Below, piece by piece: positions 38,596-48,495 of a DNA stretch of 60,000 bases. Position 1 is the first letter of the stretch, and each line of letters begins with the position of its first letter. The stretch is from NCBI GenBank assembly GCA_905221605.1, contig CAJNDS010002190.1, positions 1,653,788 to 1,713,787 of the forward strand, read 5' to 3'. The stretch is from Symbiodinium natans (taxonomy: Eukaryota > Sar > Dinophyceae > Suessiales > Symbiodiniaceae). The notes under the pieces are model-generated. The model worked only from the letters and a program-made list of their open reading frames with translations. It made no database searches and had not been told where the DNA came from. A program made the translations under genes and the position numbers.

Positions 38596-40718
38596 ATGAT
38601 ACATATCCGCAGTCTGATCTCCGGCGAAAAGGTGGGAGTAACTAGGTTGGCTTTTGGGACATTTTTCCTTTTTTCGAGCTTATAAGGGACCCTAAACCCT
38701 AAACCCTAAACCCTAAACCCTAAACCCTAAACCCTAAACCCTATGTATACACATTTTTCAGAGGGCTTAAAGGCCAAGCCAGGTAATTCCTGTGGAGGAC
38801 GTGAGCAACGTGAGAGAAGTGAAGCAGCGATTGAGTCAGCTGCATGGCCTGCCGCCGAGATTCAGGCTGGGTTTAAGGTTTAGGGTTTAGGGTTTCGGGT
38901 TTCGGGTTTAGGGTTTTTGGGTGTAGGGTTTAGGGTTCAGGGCTAGGGTTTAGGGTTTAGAGTTTTTGGGTTTAGGGTTTAGGGTCTAGGGTTAGGGTTT
39001 AGGGTTTGGGGATTAGGTTTTGGGCTTAGGGTTTAGGGCTTCATCAGGGGTTCAGAGGTTCAGGGTTTAGGGGTTGCAGGGGTTTCAGGGGTTTAGGGGT
39101 TTAGGGTTCACGGCTTAGAGATTCAGGCAGTCGCTCATCCTCCAGGGAACCAATCTAGACGATGCTCACAAGCTCGATACAGCGCTGGACCTGGACCTCG
39201 TTCTAAAAAGTTTCGCGGGCGCTTCGCCGACACAAGCGGACGAGCTTCTTGGTTGCCCAGTGGTACCCTTTGCCCTGGTTCTGGGTTGCCTACGCCCTAG
39301 ACACCCTAAACCCTAAACCTAAACCCTTATACAGTAGCCAACCCCAAAAACAGGGTACTTTAGGGTTTCAGGAGGGTTTAGGGTTTAGGGTTTAAGGTTT
39401 AGGGTTTGGGGTTTAGGGTTTCGCTTATTACCAGATGTGTATATACTGGGCTACAAAGGCTTATTGCCGCTACCCAAGATGGCTCGGTGGAAAAGGCCGG
39501 TGTTTCCAGACCAGGGTCCTCGCAAAACCTCACCCCTTTCCTTGTAGCCCAGTCGCACCCTTTTCCCTCTTCTTTTGGTTCTGGGTTCTCTTATACAGCA
39601 ACCAACCAAAAAAGAGTACACCTATTAGAATGTGGTTACTGGGCTACTAAGCTTTAGTCATCCCTTTAGTCTGCCCCTGTTCCCCCCCCCCCCCCCGCCC
39701 CCTCGCCCCCTCCTGGGGGTTTTACCCCTACAGGTTCCCCAATAATATTGCTAAGAGGGCCCTTTACCCTAGCGGATTTTTAACAAGGGCCCCCCACAAC
39801 CTTAAGGGTCCAACGTACCCCTAGACCCCCCCCCCCCGGCTGATGACATAGTCCCCTGGAGGCAAGTCTCAGGATGAGGATTGGGTCTGGAGAATGCCAG
39901 CAGGTCACACTACTAAGTACGAGCCATGTAAGAAGAGTAAGTATACATTGCATACTACGAATCAAAGCATCACAACCAGTAGATAGATGATAGTATTATC
40001 CCAGGCATCCCTCCCCACCTGAACCCCCCCCCTCCGGCCCCCCGAGCTGAATCTTTGGGACCACCAGGTGGAATCTTTACTGAAGCTTCCCCTGGACCCA
40101 AACCTGGCGAACGCCGCTGGCGAGCAGCCGCTTTCAAGCGCGTCGGCTTCGGGCCACGCGGACGTCGTGCGATTGCTTTTGGAGGCCGGAGCCGACAAGG
40201 ACGTGGCAACTGGCCGCGACACGGCCCTCAGGGCGGCAGCCCGTTCTGGCCACGCGGACGTCGTGCGCTTGTTGGTGGAGGCCGGAGCTGACAAAGATCT
40301 GGCTGACGAAGAGGGCTACACGGCCTTGATGCACGCAGCTTTCGCGGGCCATGCGGAAGTGGTGCACATACTGCTGGAGGCCGGTGCCGACAAGGACTTG
40401 GTCACCAAGGGTGGCTTGATGACGGCCGTGAATCCTGGCTACACAGCCCTCATGCTAGCCGCTTACCGTGGCCGCATTGAAGTCGCACGTTTGCTGGTGG
40501 AGGCCGGAGCCGGCAAGGATGTGACAAATAAAGCCGCGAAGACAGCCCTCATGTTTGCAGCTTTCTCTGGCCACGTTGACATCGTGCGCTTGCTGGTGGA
40601 GGCCGGCGCCGACACGGACTTGGCCGACATCTATGGTGACACCGCCCTAATGATGGCATCTGAATCGGGCCACGATGCAGTGGTGCGTTTGCTGGAGGCT
40701 TCCCCCGACAGCCAGTAA
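38596..40718 (+). CDS. Ubiquitin-like plus ankyrin-repeat protein (gene C), complete five-exon model
   Basis: Exons 38596-38631, 38783-38865, 39127-39243, 39459-39495 and 40068-40718 join to 924 nt (307 residues plus stop) with no internal stop. Residues about 1-72 form a ubiquitin-like domain: MIHIRSLISGEK, VIPVEDVSNVREVKQRLSQL, HGLPPRFRQSLILQGTNLDD, then LDLDLVLKSF. A linker (ADELIAATQDGSVEKVESLL) leads to six ankyrin repeats from exon 5 (e.g. GHADVVRLLLEAGADKD, GYTALMHAAFAGHAEVV), the last ending ASPDSQ-stop. Boundaries: AAG|GT..CAG|GT; CAG|GC..CAG|GC; CGA|GC..AAG|GC; AAG|GC..CAG|GT. Such proteins are abundant in Symbiodiniaceae; they are presumed scaffolds, function unknown. Three of the four introns contain telomere units and two contain family C elements. 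Confidence 0.85.
38866..39126 (+). other. Intron 2 of gene C bounded by duplicated target GAGATTCAGGC
   Basis: 261-bp GC-AG intron, almost wholly degenerate TTTAGGG units. GAGATTCAGGC occurs at 38857-38867 and 39118-39128, so the exon word spanning AG|GC is duplicated and supplies both splice sites. Confidence 0.8.
39244..39458 (+). other. Intron 3 of gene C: family C element with telomere units inside
   Basis: Left edge GCTTCTTGGTTGCCCAGTGG, right edge ...CTGGGCTACAAAG|GCTTATTGCC. The exon word GCTTNTTG is repeated at both ends. Telomere units (CCCTAAA 39304-39331 and TTTAGGG 39360-39421) interrupt the element. Confidence 0.7.
39543..39656. mobile_element. MITE-like family C, copy 5 (complete)
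   Basis: TTGTAGCCCAGTCGCACCC...TTTGGTTCTGGGTTCTC...AACCAACCAAAAAAG...TGGTTACTGGGCTACTAAG. Inverted ends TAGCCCAGT / ACTGGGCTA. It lies in intron 4 of gene C. Confidence 0.8.
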
Positions 40719-41180
40719 CCAATCAGAATACTTTGAGGCTCTGATGTGGCGATTCGGGGACTCCTCGCCCTCAATCTTGGAACTACGGATTCCTTCAGTG
40801 CACGCATTGCTTGAAGAAAAAAAAGTCGCCCGCAGGCGTTTCCGAGCGTGGCAACAGTGGCGCCTTAGGTCTTCGGCCAAGGGTTTTGGGTCTTGAATCT
40901 CGGATCTACCTCTATAAACCCTAAACCCCTAAGCCCCTAGACCCCTAAACCACTCATGCCCTAAACCCTAAACCCTTTGCCCACTTGGGGTCTTCGGGTT
41001 CTCTCGGCTGATGGTGCGGTTGTGGTGGGCAAGGTGCTGTCGTGCAGATGCGAGCCTGGACACAGGAGGGATGGGTTGCTTCCTAAGTAGGGTTTAGGGT
41101 TTCGGGTTTAGGGTTTAGGGTTTCGGGGCCCCTCTTGTGAGCCGCTCACATGTTTCTGAAGCCCAAAACTCGACCGTCTA
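40719..41180 (+). other. Downstream of gene C: presumed 3' untranslated region and spacer
   Basis: Open sequence 40735-40895 with no homology I recognise, then degenerate CCCTAAA and TTTAGGG units. No AATAAA-type signal is expected or seen as decisive in these organisms. Confidence 0.35.
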
Positions 41181-41189
41181 GACCCTAAA

Positions 41190-41304
41190 CTAGGACCCAG
41201 AGTAGGCCCTTATTCCTTCTCGGGGGCTTCGGTTCCCTTGTAAACCCCTTTAAGCCAAAAAGGGGGCCACTTTTGATTGGTTGTGAGGCTACTCTTGGGT
41301 CACG
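41190..41304. mobile_element. MITE-like family F, copy 2
   Basis: CTAGGACCCAGAGTAGGCCC...TTCCCTTGTAAACCCC...AAAAAGGGGGCC...GAGGCTACTCTTGGGTC; terminal inverted repeats. Confidence 0.75.
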
Positions 41305-41635
41305 CTAAACCCTAAAACCAAAACCCAAAACCTTAAACCCTAAACCCGAAACCCTAAACCCTAAACCCCAAGCCATATACCGCACTACTCAGGACCAGCC
41401 GGATCAGCACAAACTCCTTCTCGGCGAATCCGAAGGCTCAGGCTCGGAGGACGGTATGAGAGTTTAGGATTTGGGGTTTAAAGGGTTTAGGGTTCAGGGT
41501 TCAGGTTTTAGGTTTTGGGCTTAAGGTCCCTGATGAGGGTGCCTTTTAAGGGCAGACCGGTTGCTTGTGCCCACTTGCGCCTGCGCGGGTCACTTGTGGC
41601 CGCAACCGTGCTTGAAATCACAGCAGGGCCCCTTG

Positions 41636-41728
41636 GAGGTTCATGGTGCTGATTAACCAATGATAACTGTACTCATACAGCTACAAGTACAGTTATAATT
41701 GGTTAAGAAGTACCATGAACCTCCAAGC
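41636..41728. mobile_element. MITE-like family H, copy 3 (complete, 93 bp)
   Basis: TTGGAGGTTCATGGTGCT...ACCAATGATAACTGTAC...GTACAGTTATAATTGGTTA...AGTACCATGAACCTCCAA. Near-perfect inverted repeat over most of its length. Confidence 0.85.
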
Positions 41729-41884
41729 ACACTTTGGGCCACTTAACTCTGCTAGAGTATCCCCCAGAACTCTGTTGGAACTATGAAGGCCCCTATATTA
41801 AGGCTGGAGGCTGGATGCCGGGTGGTTCGTGTACTTGAGGGTTTCGGCTCCAGTGTTTCGTAGTAATTTGAGGGTTTAGGGGTT

Positions 41885-41947
41885 TTTTGGTTTAGGGTTT
41901 AGGGTTTAGGGTTTAGGGTTTAGGGTTTAGGGTTTAGGGTTTAGGGT
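41885..41947 (+). repeat. Telomere-type tract
   Basis: About 9 TTTAGGG units. Confidence 0.94.
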
Positions 41948-42304
41948 GAGAATCTTCGGATTAGTTACTTTCTTGAACCCCGAGGCCTAAATTCAAAGCC
42001 CTTTAGCCTAGGCACCTAAAACTCTAAACCCTAAACCCTAGCCTCTAAACGCCCTAAACCCTAAACCCTAAACCCTTCACCCCAAAACGCAGCAACCCCG
42101 GCAAGTGTCAGGCAGAGAGGATGGCTAGGATTGAGAGCCTGCGGTCACACGCAAGCGGAGGCACCCCTGTGTTCAGGTCTCTTTATTATTGTGAGGGTGA
42201 TTTAGGCTTCAGGGTTTAGGGTTAAGGGTCAGGGTTCAAGGGCTTAGGGTTTAGGGTCAAGGTTCTAGGATTTGGGCTTCAGGGCTTAGAGTTTTACACG
42301 ACTA

Positions 42305-42399
42305 TTTGTTTAAGAACCCCCCAAAAAGTAAAATATCACCAATCCCCATATTACCCTTACAAGGAAAAGTGTATCTTATTTGGGGTTCTGAGCAAACAG
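42305..42399. mobile_element. MITE-like family B, copy 3
   Basis: TTTGTTTAAGAACCCCCCAA...CCATATTACCC...TATTTGGGGTTCTGAGCAAA; inverted ends, followed by CAGTAGCTTA as in copy 1. Confidence 0.75.
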
Positions 42400-42409
42400 T
42401 AGCTTAGGG

Positions 42410-44160
42410 TTTGGGGGGCTTTAGTGTTTTAGTGTTTTAGTGTTTTAGGGTTCTATAGGGTTCCATAGGAATCTTTAGGGTTCTATGAAATTCTATGGGG
42501 TTCTATGGGGTTTGAGTGTCAGGGTTTTAGGGCTCTTGGGATTTGGGCGGGGTTTTGGGGTGCTGGTGAGGGTTTTGGGGTTTCAGGGTGGGCTTTTGGA
42601 GGTTCAGTCTTTGAGGGCTTTGGGGTTTTGGGGTTTGAGTTTTTTTTTCTTTTTTGTGGGGGTGGGGGTTTAGGGTTTCACGCCAAGCCTGACTTGCACA
42701 CCCCCCTCGAAAGTCCCACTCTTCTTAAACAGGGACCTTATTCAGAGGGTCTATATCCCAAGGGTCCCCCTAACCCTATCCCGTACTAGCAGCTTAAATA
42801 CCCGACATTCTAAAGTAGGTGGGTTTCGGGTTTAGGGCTTAGGTTTCAGGGTTTTAGGGTTGGGCTCCGAGACCCCAAAACGCTCTAGCAACCCTGAACC
42901 CAAAGCACCCTAAGCTTCCGATGTCAGTGGCTTAGCGAGTACCAGGACGGCAATATACCCTACAACCCTGAAAAATGCCCTTTATAGGGTTGATTGTGGG
43001 GATTATAGGGTCCTAAACCCTACACCCTAAACCCTAAACCCTTAACCCTTAACCCTTAACCCTTAAACCCTAAACCCTAAACCCTAAACCCTAAGCCCTA
43101 AAGGCTGCCAAAAGGGCGAGAGCAATGCGCCGGCGATGTCCGAGGTGAAATGCCTGGCGGCCACTCAGTGCAAGTGGGTTTAGGCGCGTTTAGGGTCTAC
43201 AGGGCTGTGGGGTTAGGGTGTGGGAGTCTAAAGCCTAAAGGTTTAGGGTTTTTCATGTAGGGTTTTGGGGCCTTAAGGGTTGAAAAGGTTTAAGATCCAG
43301 AGTTTTGTTTTTCTTTGTGGAGGGGGGGGGGGGGGGGGGGTTGAGGATGAAGAGGCGGTATGATTTAGTTTTTCTGCACAAGCTTCACGACGTGTGCGGG
43401 CTGAAGGGCTTAGAGTTTTGAAGGTTTGCAGGGTCCCTAAACTCTACAAACCCTAAACCTTTATAGGGCCTTAGGGTTTAGGTTGGGATGTCCCCCCTTA
43501 TACCAACAGTGCTTAGTAGGGATTATAGTAGGAGGTACTATAATCCCAGGGGGGACCATCCCAAGGTGCTTTCACGTGTTAGAGTGGCCCGTACGCCTGG
43601 ATGCACCAACCTTCATTCCCCCTTAGCGCTTGAAGTCCCTCTAGAGTCCCGTCCCAAGCACTGAATCCTGAACGCTCAAGGTGTATGGTTTAGGTTTTAG
43701 GGTTTAGGCTTTATGGTTTGGCCCTCCGTAAGCCCTAAGCGCTAAAGATCTAGAACCCTGTACATCCCTCAACCTGCAGGCCTACGGCCCGGAAATAAAA
43801 AGCCCACTCTTGAAAGCCAAAAGTCCCGGAACCTGAGGACGAAAAGCCTAAACCCCCATAACACCGGGTTTTGGGTTTAGGGTGTAGGGTTGGGTGTAGG
43901 GCTGACCACCGAACCATGAAACTATGAGGCCGCCCCGGCCGAAAAGGCTCAAGAAGGACCTAAATTCGACGATTCGATACACCCTAAAGCCTCAACGCCA
44001 ACTACTGTAAGTTCTGAAAGGCAAGCCTTAAAAAACAACTTCCCCCAACCCCTATAAGATTCCAAGCGCACTTTGGGTTTTAAGGTTTAGGATGTAACCA
44101 ACCCTAAACCCTAAAACCTAAAACCTAAACCCTAAACCCTAAACCCTAAACCCTAGCCAT
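42410..44160. other. No gene recognised: repeats and elements
   Basis: Degenerate G/T-rich repeats (42415-42680), CCCTAAA/CCCTTAA units (43011-43108), a G run (43322-43340), a family A copy (43487-43565) and scattered telomere units. Gly/Phe-rich frames near 42500-42790 follow composition. Confidence 0.4.
43487..43565. mobile_element. MITE-like family A, copy 5 (short)
   Basis: GGGATGTCCCCCCTTATACC...CAGTGCTTAGTAGGGATTAT...ACTATAATCCCAGGGGGGACCATCCC; the right inner arm is deleted. Confidence 0.75.
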
Positions 44161-44165
44161 TTCAG

Positions 44166-44228
44166 GTTCAGCTCCATGAAGCGTCGCACCAGGCCCAAGA
44201 CAAACAGGACGCGCAGACTTGCGGACTC
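44166..44228 (+). CDS. Candidate exon, unknown
   Basis: After TTTCAG|G reads VQLHEASHQAQDKQDAQTCG then L, with a GT donor (CTC|GTAC). Gln/Asp-rich, helical. AG|G acceptor as in the assigned genes; upstream CCCTAAA units end at 44154. Confidence 0.35.
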
Positions 44229-44239
44229 GTACCCCTACC

Positions 44240-44395
44240 TCTTATAACCAATCATAACTGTACATATAGGGTTTAGGGTTTAGGGTTTAGGTTGCTGTGC
44301 TTCTAACTGTACTTATAACCGTATTAGGGCACTTCAGGGGCTTATAAGTCGGTTATAAGTACAGTTATAATTGGTTAATAAGTACCTTGTACCCA
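44240..44395. mobile_element. MITE-like family H, copy 4, interrupted by telomere units
   Basis: TTATAACCAATCATAACTGTAC, then TTTAGGG x3 (44269-44291), then TAACTGTACTTATAACCG...GTACAGTTATAATTGGTTA. The word TAACTGTAC precedes and follows the telomere units (44252, 44306), a possible target duplication. Confidence 0.65.
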
Positions 44396-44750
44396 CAAAG
44401 GTTGTACCCCTAAAGGTTCCCCTTAAAGGATTCCTCATCTGGCCCTTATCTGGGTCATTGTTGAGTATCCATTTTACTTTTGTATGAATACTTAAAACCC
44501 AACAAGGAACAAAAATGATCATTTTTGTAAGTGCCCCAGCAATGGTGCGTTTATACTACCTTAACGATCTTCAAGTTCCCCCAAACCCAAGGGCACAACC
44601 TTAAGGGTCCAAGGTACAACCCCTGGATAAATCCTGAACCCTTCTAAAGCTCTGAGCTCTTCAAACCTTCAGAAACAAACTACCGCGCTCAAACATGAAC
44701 CTTACACCCTAGACCCCAAGGCCTCAACCTTAAACCGCCTTGAGGAGGGT

Positions 44751-44850
44751 TTCGGGTTTAGGGTTTAGGGTTTAGGGTTTAGGGTTTAGGGTTTAGGGTT
44801 TAGGGTTTAGGGTTTAGGGTTCAGGGTTCAGGGTTCAGGGTCCTGGCAGT
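44751..44850 (+). repeat. Telomere-type tract ending in TTCAGGG units
   Basis: About 11 TTTAGGG then 3-4 TTCAGGG. Confidence 0.94.
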
Positions 44851-45035
44851 GTAAGGCAGGGAGTGGTCCTCATCGTCCCCTTTGGGGCCGTAGCCAAGCT
44901 TGCGTTGATTTGCTGGTGGTTGAGGGTTTAGTTGGTGTTTTGGGCCTGTTGGGGGCTTCTGTAATAGCATATTATGCACATGTTAGGGTGCCAAAAGGGC
45001 GTCATTCAAGCCCGAATCCGAGCACCTGCTTAATT

Positions 45036-45066
<31 letters not shown>

Positions 45067-45081
45067 CCCCCCCCCCCCCCC
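45036..45081. repeat. G27-C19 homopolymer palindrome
   Basis: A run of 27 G is followed without break by 19 C. A perfect poly-G/poly-C palindrome is hard to sequence and could be an assembly artefact. Confidence 0.9.
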
Positions 45082-45485
45082 GGCAGAATAAGAAAGGCAG
45101 GGCACCGCAATAATAGGACCGTGGCATTGTAATGATTCTCTATTAAAAACAGTAGGCTGCAGATTTCTGAGGGGCTGTAGCTTCGCAGCTCAGCAACAAG
45201 AAGCCTGCCGACAGATTTTGGAACCCACCTGAAAACATGTTCTTTAAATGTGGTGGTATTGGCCCATACGAAACCCCCCAGTACTGGAAAGTAGTCTTCC
45301 GGCGCGCTTCTCGACGAAAACAGTTTCTTTGAATGTGGAGGTAAAAATTAGACAGGTGCTCTGGGTACGTAAAAATCCAAAGGCATCCTCCGTCACGAAG
45401 TAGGTGTAGGGTGGGGGTGGTTTAGGGTTTGGGGCTCAGGGTTTAGGAATTAGGGCATACACCACCACTACAGAAATCTGGATAA

Positions 45486-45602
45486 TCTAATATAGGGGCC
45501 GGATAGTATTCCCTTATGGTCCCTGTATAAGTATACAGTATACAAGAATTACCCCGCGCCCCCCAAGACTCCATTCTAATCAGTGGGGCCCCAAGTTTAC
45601 GA
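45486..45602. mobile_element. MITE-like family E copy
   Basis: TAATATAGGGGCCGGATAGT...GTATACAGTATAC...CCCCAAGACTCCATTCTAAT...GTGGGGCCCC; same core words as 23218. Confidence 0.65.
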
Positions 45603-45607
45603 TATTA

Positions 45608-45670
45608 GCGATATTAGGGGTACCTTATTGGGGTCCTCATTATCAGGAGATCCTACTATCTGGGGTTGAA
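45608..45670. mobile_element. MITE-like family I copy
   Basis: AGGGGTACCTTATTGGGGTCC...ATTATCAGGAGATCCTACTA...TGGGG. Confidence 0.65.
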
Positions 45671-45727
45671 TATTATTGGTCCCTTAATATCGTAAACCCA
45701 ACACTCTATCCTAATTATCAACTAACT

Positions 45728-45840
45728 AGGACCCAGCGTAGGCCCTTATTTCCTTCTTTCAGGGCTTGGGTTCCCTTGCAGCCTCCCTTTTTAAACCAAA
45801 AGGGCACCCTTTGCATTCCCAGGTTACTCCTGAGTCTGGG
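45728..45840. mobile_element. MITE-like family F, copy 3
   Basis: CTAGGACCCAGCGTAGGCCC...TTGGGTTCCCTTGCAGCC...AACCAAAAGGGCACCC...CAGGTTACTCCTGAGTCTGG. Confidence 0.8.
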
Positions 45841-45845
45841 TTTGT

Positions 45846-45982
45846 TAGGGTAGTTTCATGGGCTCTGAATGTGGTCCTTAACCTCCTCTACAGGGTTCTG
45901 ATGCATGGGCCTTTCATTTGTATAGGATATATAAGGGGTATACAAGGGAGCCTTTTGCAAGGGCCCAGACTAAGGCTACCCT
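45846..45982. mobile_element. MITE-like family D, copy 5
   Basis: TAGGGTAGTTTCATGGGCTC...GTGGTCCTTAACCTCC...GATGCATGGGCC...GTATACAAGGGAGCC...GGCTACCCTAAG. It directly precedes the AG|G acceptor of the exon at 45993. Families E, I, F and D stand side by side from 45486 to 45982. Confidence 0.8.
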
Positions 45983-45992
45983 AAGAGTTAAG

Positions 45993-46100
45993 GCCCCTCT
46001 GCATCGAGCTGATGCTCCCCCGGGCCTGGAGGACCTTCTCGTGCTCCGCGACGGTCTCGGAAACCTTCCAGCGACGGACGACAAGATTCGTAACATCTGA
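45993..46100 (+). CDS. Candidate terminal exon, unknown gene
   Basis: After GTTAAG|G reads APLHRADAPPGLEDLLVLRD then GLGNLPATDDKIRNI and TGA stop at 46098-46100. Good coding composition and AG|G acceptor. The upstream exons were not found; function unknown. Confidence 0.45.
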   Translation, partial: APLHRADAPPGLEDLLVLRDGLGNLPATDDKIRNI

Positions 46101-46312
46101 GTCGGCTTAGGGTTTAGGGTGGTTTAGGGGTTAGGGTTTAGGGTTTAGGGTTTACGGGGGCCTTCTCAGGCCCTGCGTTGAATTTGGAGGGCTTTGCACA
46201 CGCAAGCAGATGGCGAATCCTGGACAATTTTCAGGCAAAGACTCCAGCCCAGGGGGGTTTAGGGTTTAGGGTTTAGGGTTTAGGGTTTAGGGTTTAGGGT
46301 TCAGAGACACAG

Positions 46313-46369
46313 GATCCTACATCCAGCTTGCCGTTGAAACCGTCACGTTGGCCAGAGGGCTTGTCGCAG
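46313..46369 (+). CDS. Candidate exon, unknown
   Basis: After CACAG|G reads (x)SYIQLAVETVTLARGLVA and ends GCAG|GC, the same AG|GC donor seen in the assigned genes; preceded by TTTAGGG units (46255-46300). Confidence 0.4.
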
Positions 46370-46703
46370 GCACCCAGAATCCTCGAGCCCTGAACTCCGA
46401 ACCCTAGGCCCCTAAACCCCAAACCTAAACCCTAAACCCTAAACCCTAAACTCTAAACCCTAAACCCTAAACCCTAAACCCTAACTCAGATGAAGAATCG
46501 TGGGGGGGGGGGGGGGGGGGGGGGTGGCACCCTGGGGTCCTGAAGTTTGAGCAAGTGAGGCTTGGGGTCCGGGCGGTGTCCAGGCCTCTCTCCCACAGAC
46601 TGCCATCCCCTTGAAACCCTAGACCCTAAACCCTAAACCCTAAACCCTAAACCCTAGCCCTAAACCCTAAACCCTCTGGCCAACTGCCTCTCTTTGACTC
46701 TAG

Positions 46704-46794
46704 GGTTACCCCAGCGCTGTGACCGTGGTCTGCCGAGCAGCGATCGACATCGCAGAATCAGCGGATGGCGGCTCCCGAACCCCTCACCTTGTGT
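46704..46794 (+). CDS. Candidate exon, unknown
   Basis: One frame reads YPSAVTVVCRAAIDIAESAD then GGSRTPHLV. Convincing composition; phase does not fit directly onto the exon at 46313, so they may be separate or an exon is missing. Confidence 0.35.
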
Positions 46795-47242
46795 AAGTCC
46801 GAATCATTAAACCCGAAACCCTAAACCCTAAACCCTAAACCCTAAACCCTAAACTCTAGTTAGTAAGGGATGGAGACACAAACTCAGTGATGAGGGTATC
46901 GGGACTACGTTTCGTACTTTGCACTTGGAGGTTCATAAGGTTCAACCCTAAACCCATATCCTAAACCCTAAATCCTAAACCCTTGACCGATTGCATAAAT
47001 CCTAAACCCTAAACCCTAAATCCTCAACCCTAAATCCTAACCCCTAAATCCTAAACCTTAAATCCTAAACCGTAAATCTCCGGAGCCGACGTCCGCAAAA
47101 ATAAGAGCTGGTCCCGTGGGCGAATTCAATTCGCAACACGTGCCGCGAATTCAGATGCTTATAGGGTAAAAGGAGGAACCCCTGGAAGGGTTTGGGGTTT
47201 AGGGTTTAGGGTTTAGGGTTCAGGGTTTAGGGTTTAGGCCCG

Positions 47243-47274
<32 letters not shown>
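47243..47274. repeat. (TA)n microsatellite
   Basis: TATATATATATATATAC-ATATATATATATATA. Confidence 0.95.
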
Positions 47275-47275
<1 letters not shown>

Positions 47276-47564
47276 CCTTGTAGTCAGTACATACCTAAGT
47301 AACCCCTGAGGTCCCTTATAAGGGTCCCTCCTTTAGTCCCTTGAGATGCAGGTCTGGGTACTGTACTTCGAAATTACATCGCTGCCCCAGAGCCTGTAGA
47401 GTTTAGGGTTTAGGGTTTAGGGTTTAGGGCTTAGGGTTTAGGGTCTAGGGTGTAGGGTTTAGGGTGTATGGTTTGCAGGTTCAGGATATAGACCCTTGGT
47501 TGACGTCCGACTCCCTGGACCGCGAGGAGTCTCAATGGCGGCGTCGTCTGTGTGAAAAGCAAGA

Positions 47565-47725
47565 GGGCGAGGGAGCGAGAGATGGGAGAGACAGAGAGAT
47601 AAAAATGAGAGATTGACAGAGGTGGAGGTCGCCCTTCGGGGGGGGGGGGGGGGGGAGGGATTCTCCGCTGGGAAGAAGAAGAAGAGATGGAGGGAGGGAG
47701 AGAGGGAGGGAGGGAGCGAGGGAGC
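47565..47725 (+). repeat. GA/GGGA-rich tract with G run
   Basis: (GAGAGAGA) variants, G18 run (47638-47656), GAAGAAGAAG and GGGAGGGAGA units. Ser/Pro frames on the complement are artefacts. Confidence 0.9.
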
Positions 47726-47871
47726 CAAGACTCCTCAAATATGTGTAGGTGTTTCGGGTCCAAGGCTTCGGGTTTAGGGTTGAGGGTTTAGGGTTTAGGG
47801 TTTCTGGTTTAGGGTTTAGGGCGAGGAGTGTAGAGCTTTAATTCGGACTTGGCACCTACAGGCGGGCCGCA

Positions 47872-47940
47872 GAAGTTGCGCCGGAAGCAGCTGACGAAGA
47901 GCCCAGTCAACGCATCCACCATGGGCAGGGAAAGCCAAGT
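47872..47940 (+). CDS. Candidate exon, basic, unknown
   Basis: After CTACAG|G reads GPQKLRRKQLTKSPVNASTM then GRESQV. The word CAGCTGACGAAGAGC here (47888) recurs at 49898, so part of this block is duplicated 2 kb away. Confidence 0.3.
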
Positions 47941-48105
47941 CCCCTAAACCCTAAACCCTAAACCCTAAACCCAAAACACAAAGCAAACCTAAAAACCCTA
48001 AAAAGCGCGTTTAGGCCTTAATCAGAGCAACCCCAAAGCCTGCCAGGCCGAAGCCAAACCAACCTGGACCTGGGCTTTGCGGGTCCCATCGGGTTTCGGG
48101 TTTCG

Positions 48106-48270
48106 GGTTGACGGTTTAGGGTGCAGGGTTTAGGGTTTAGGGTTCAGGGTTCAGGGTTCAGGGTTCAGGGTTCAGGGTTTAGGGTTTAGGGTTTAGGGTT
48201 TAGGGTTTAGGGTTTAGGGTTTAGGGTTTAGGGTTCAGGGTTCAGGGTTCAGGGTTTAGGGTTTAGACCC
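48106..48270 (+). repeat. Telomere-type tract with blocks of TTCAGGG
   Basis: TTTAGGG and TTCAGGG in homogeneous blocks: about 5 TTCAGGG, 10 TTTAGGG, 4 TTCAGGG. Confidence 0.94.
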
Positions 48271-48495
48271 GGTGATGGCTTGGTTCCCGCCCTGCTGTAG
48301 CCGAGCTCTAGGGCAGCAGGCTCTGAGACCCCAAACCACGGTGGGGGCGGGGAGGTCTAGGGTTTAGGGTCCAGGGTCTAGGGTCCGGGGTCTAGGGTTT
48401 AGGGTTTAGGGTTTGGGGGGGGGTGTCCCCAAGGCCTTTCAGGAGTTCACGTGGACTTTCTGTAGATTCAGAAGTGGTCTTGTCGGGAGTCTTTT

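Noticed and set aside
39962-40367. Open frames antisense to gene C
   Set aside because: Shadows of GC-rich ankyrin codons; no motifs.
43930-43955. Spliced-leader RNA gene or relic (AAAAGGCTCAAG)
   Set aside because: Only the last 8-9 bases resemble the dinoflagellate leader; no array and no conserved upstream part.
47431-47763. Pro/Ser-rich frames on the complement
   Set aside because: GA/GGGA-rich low-complexity sequence.
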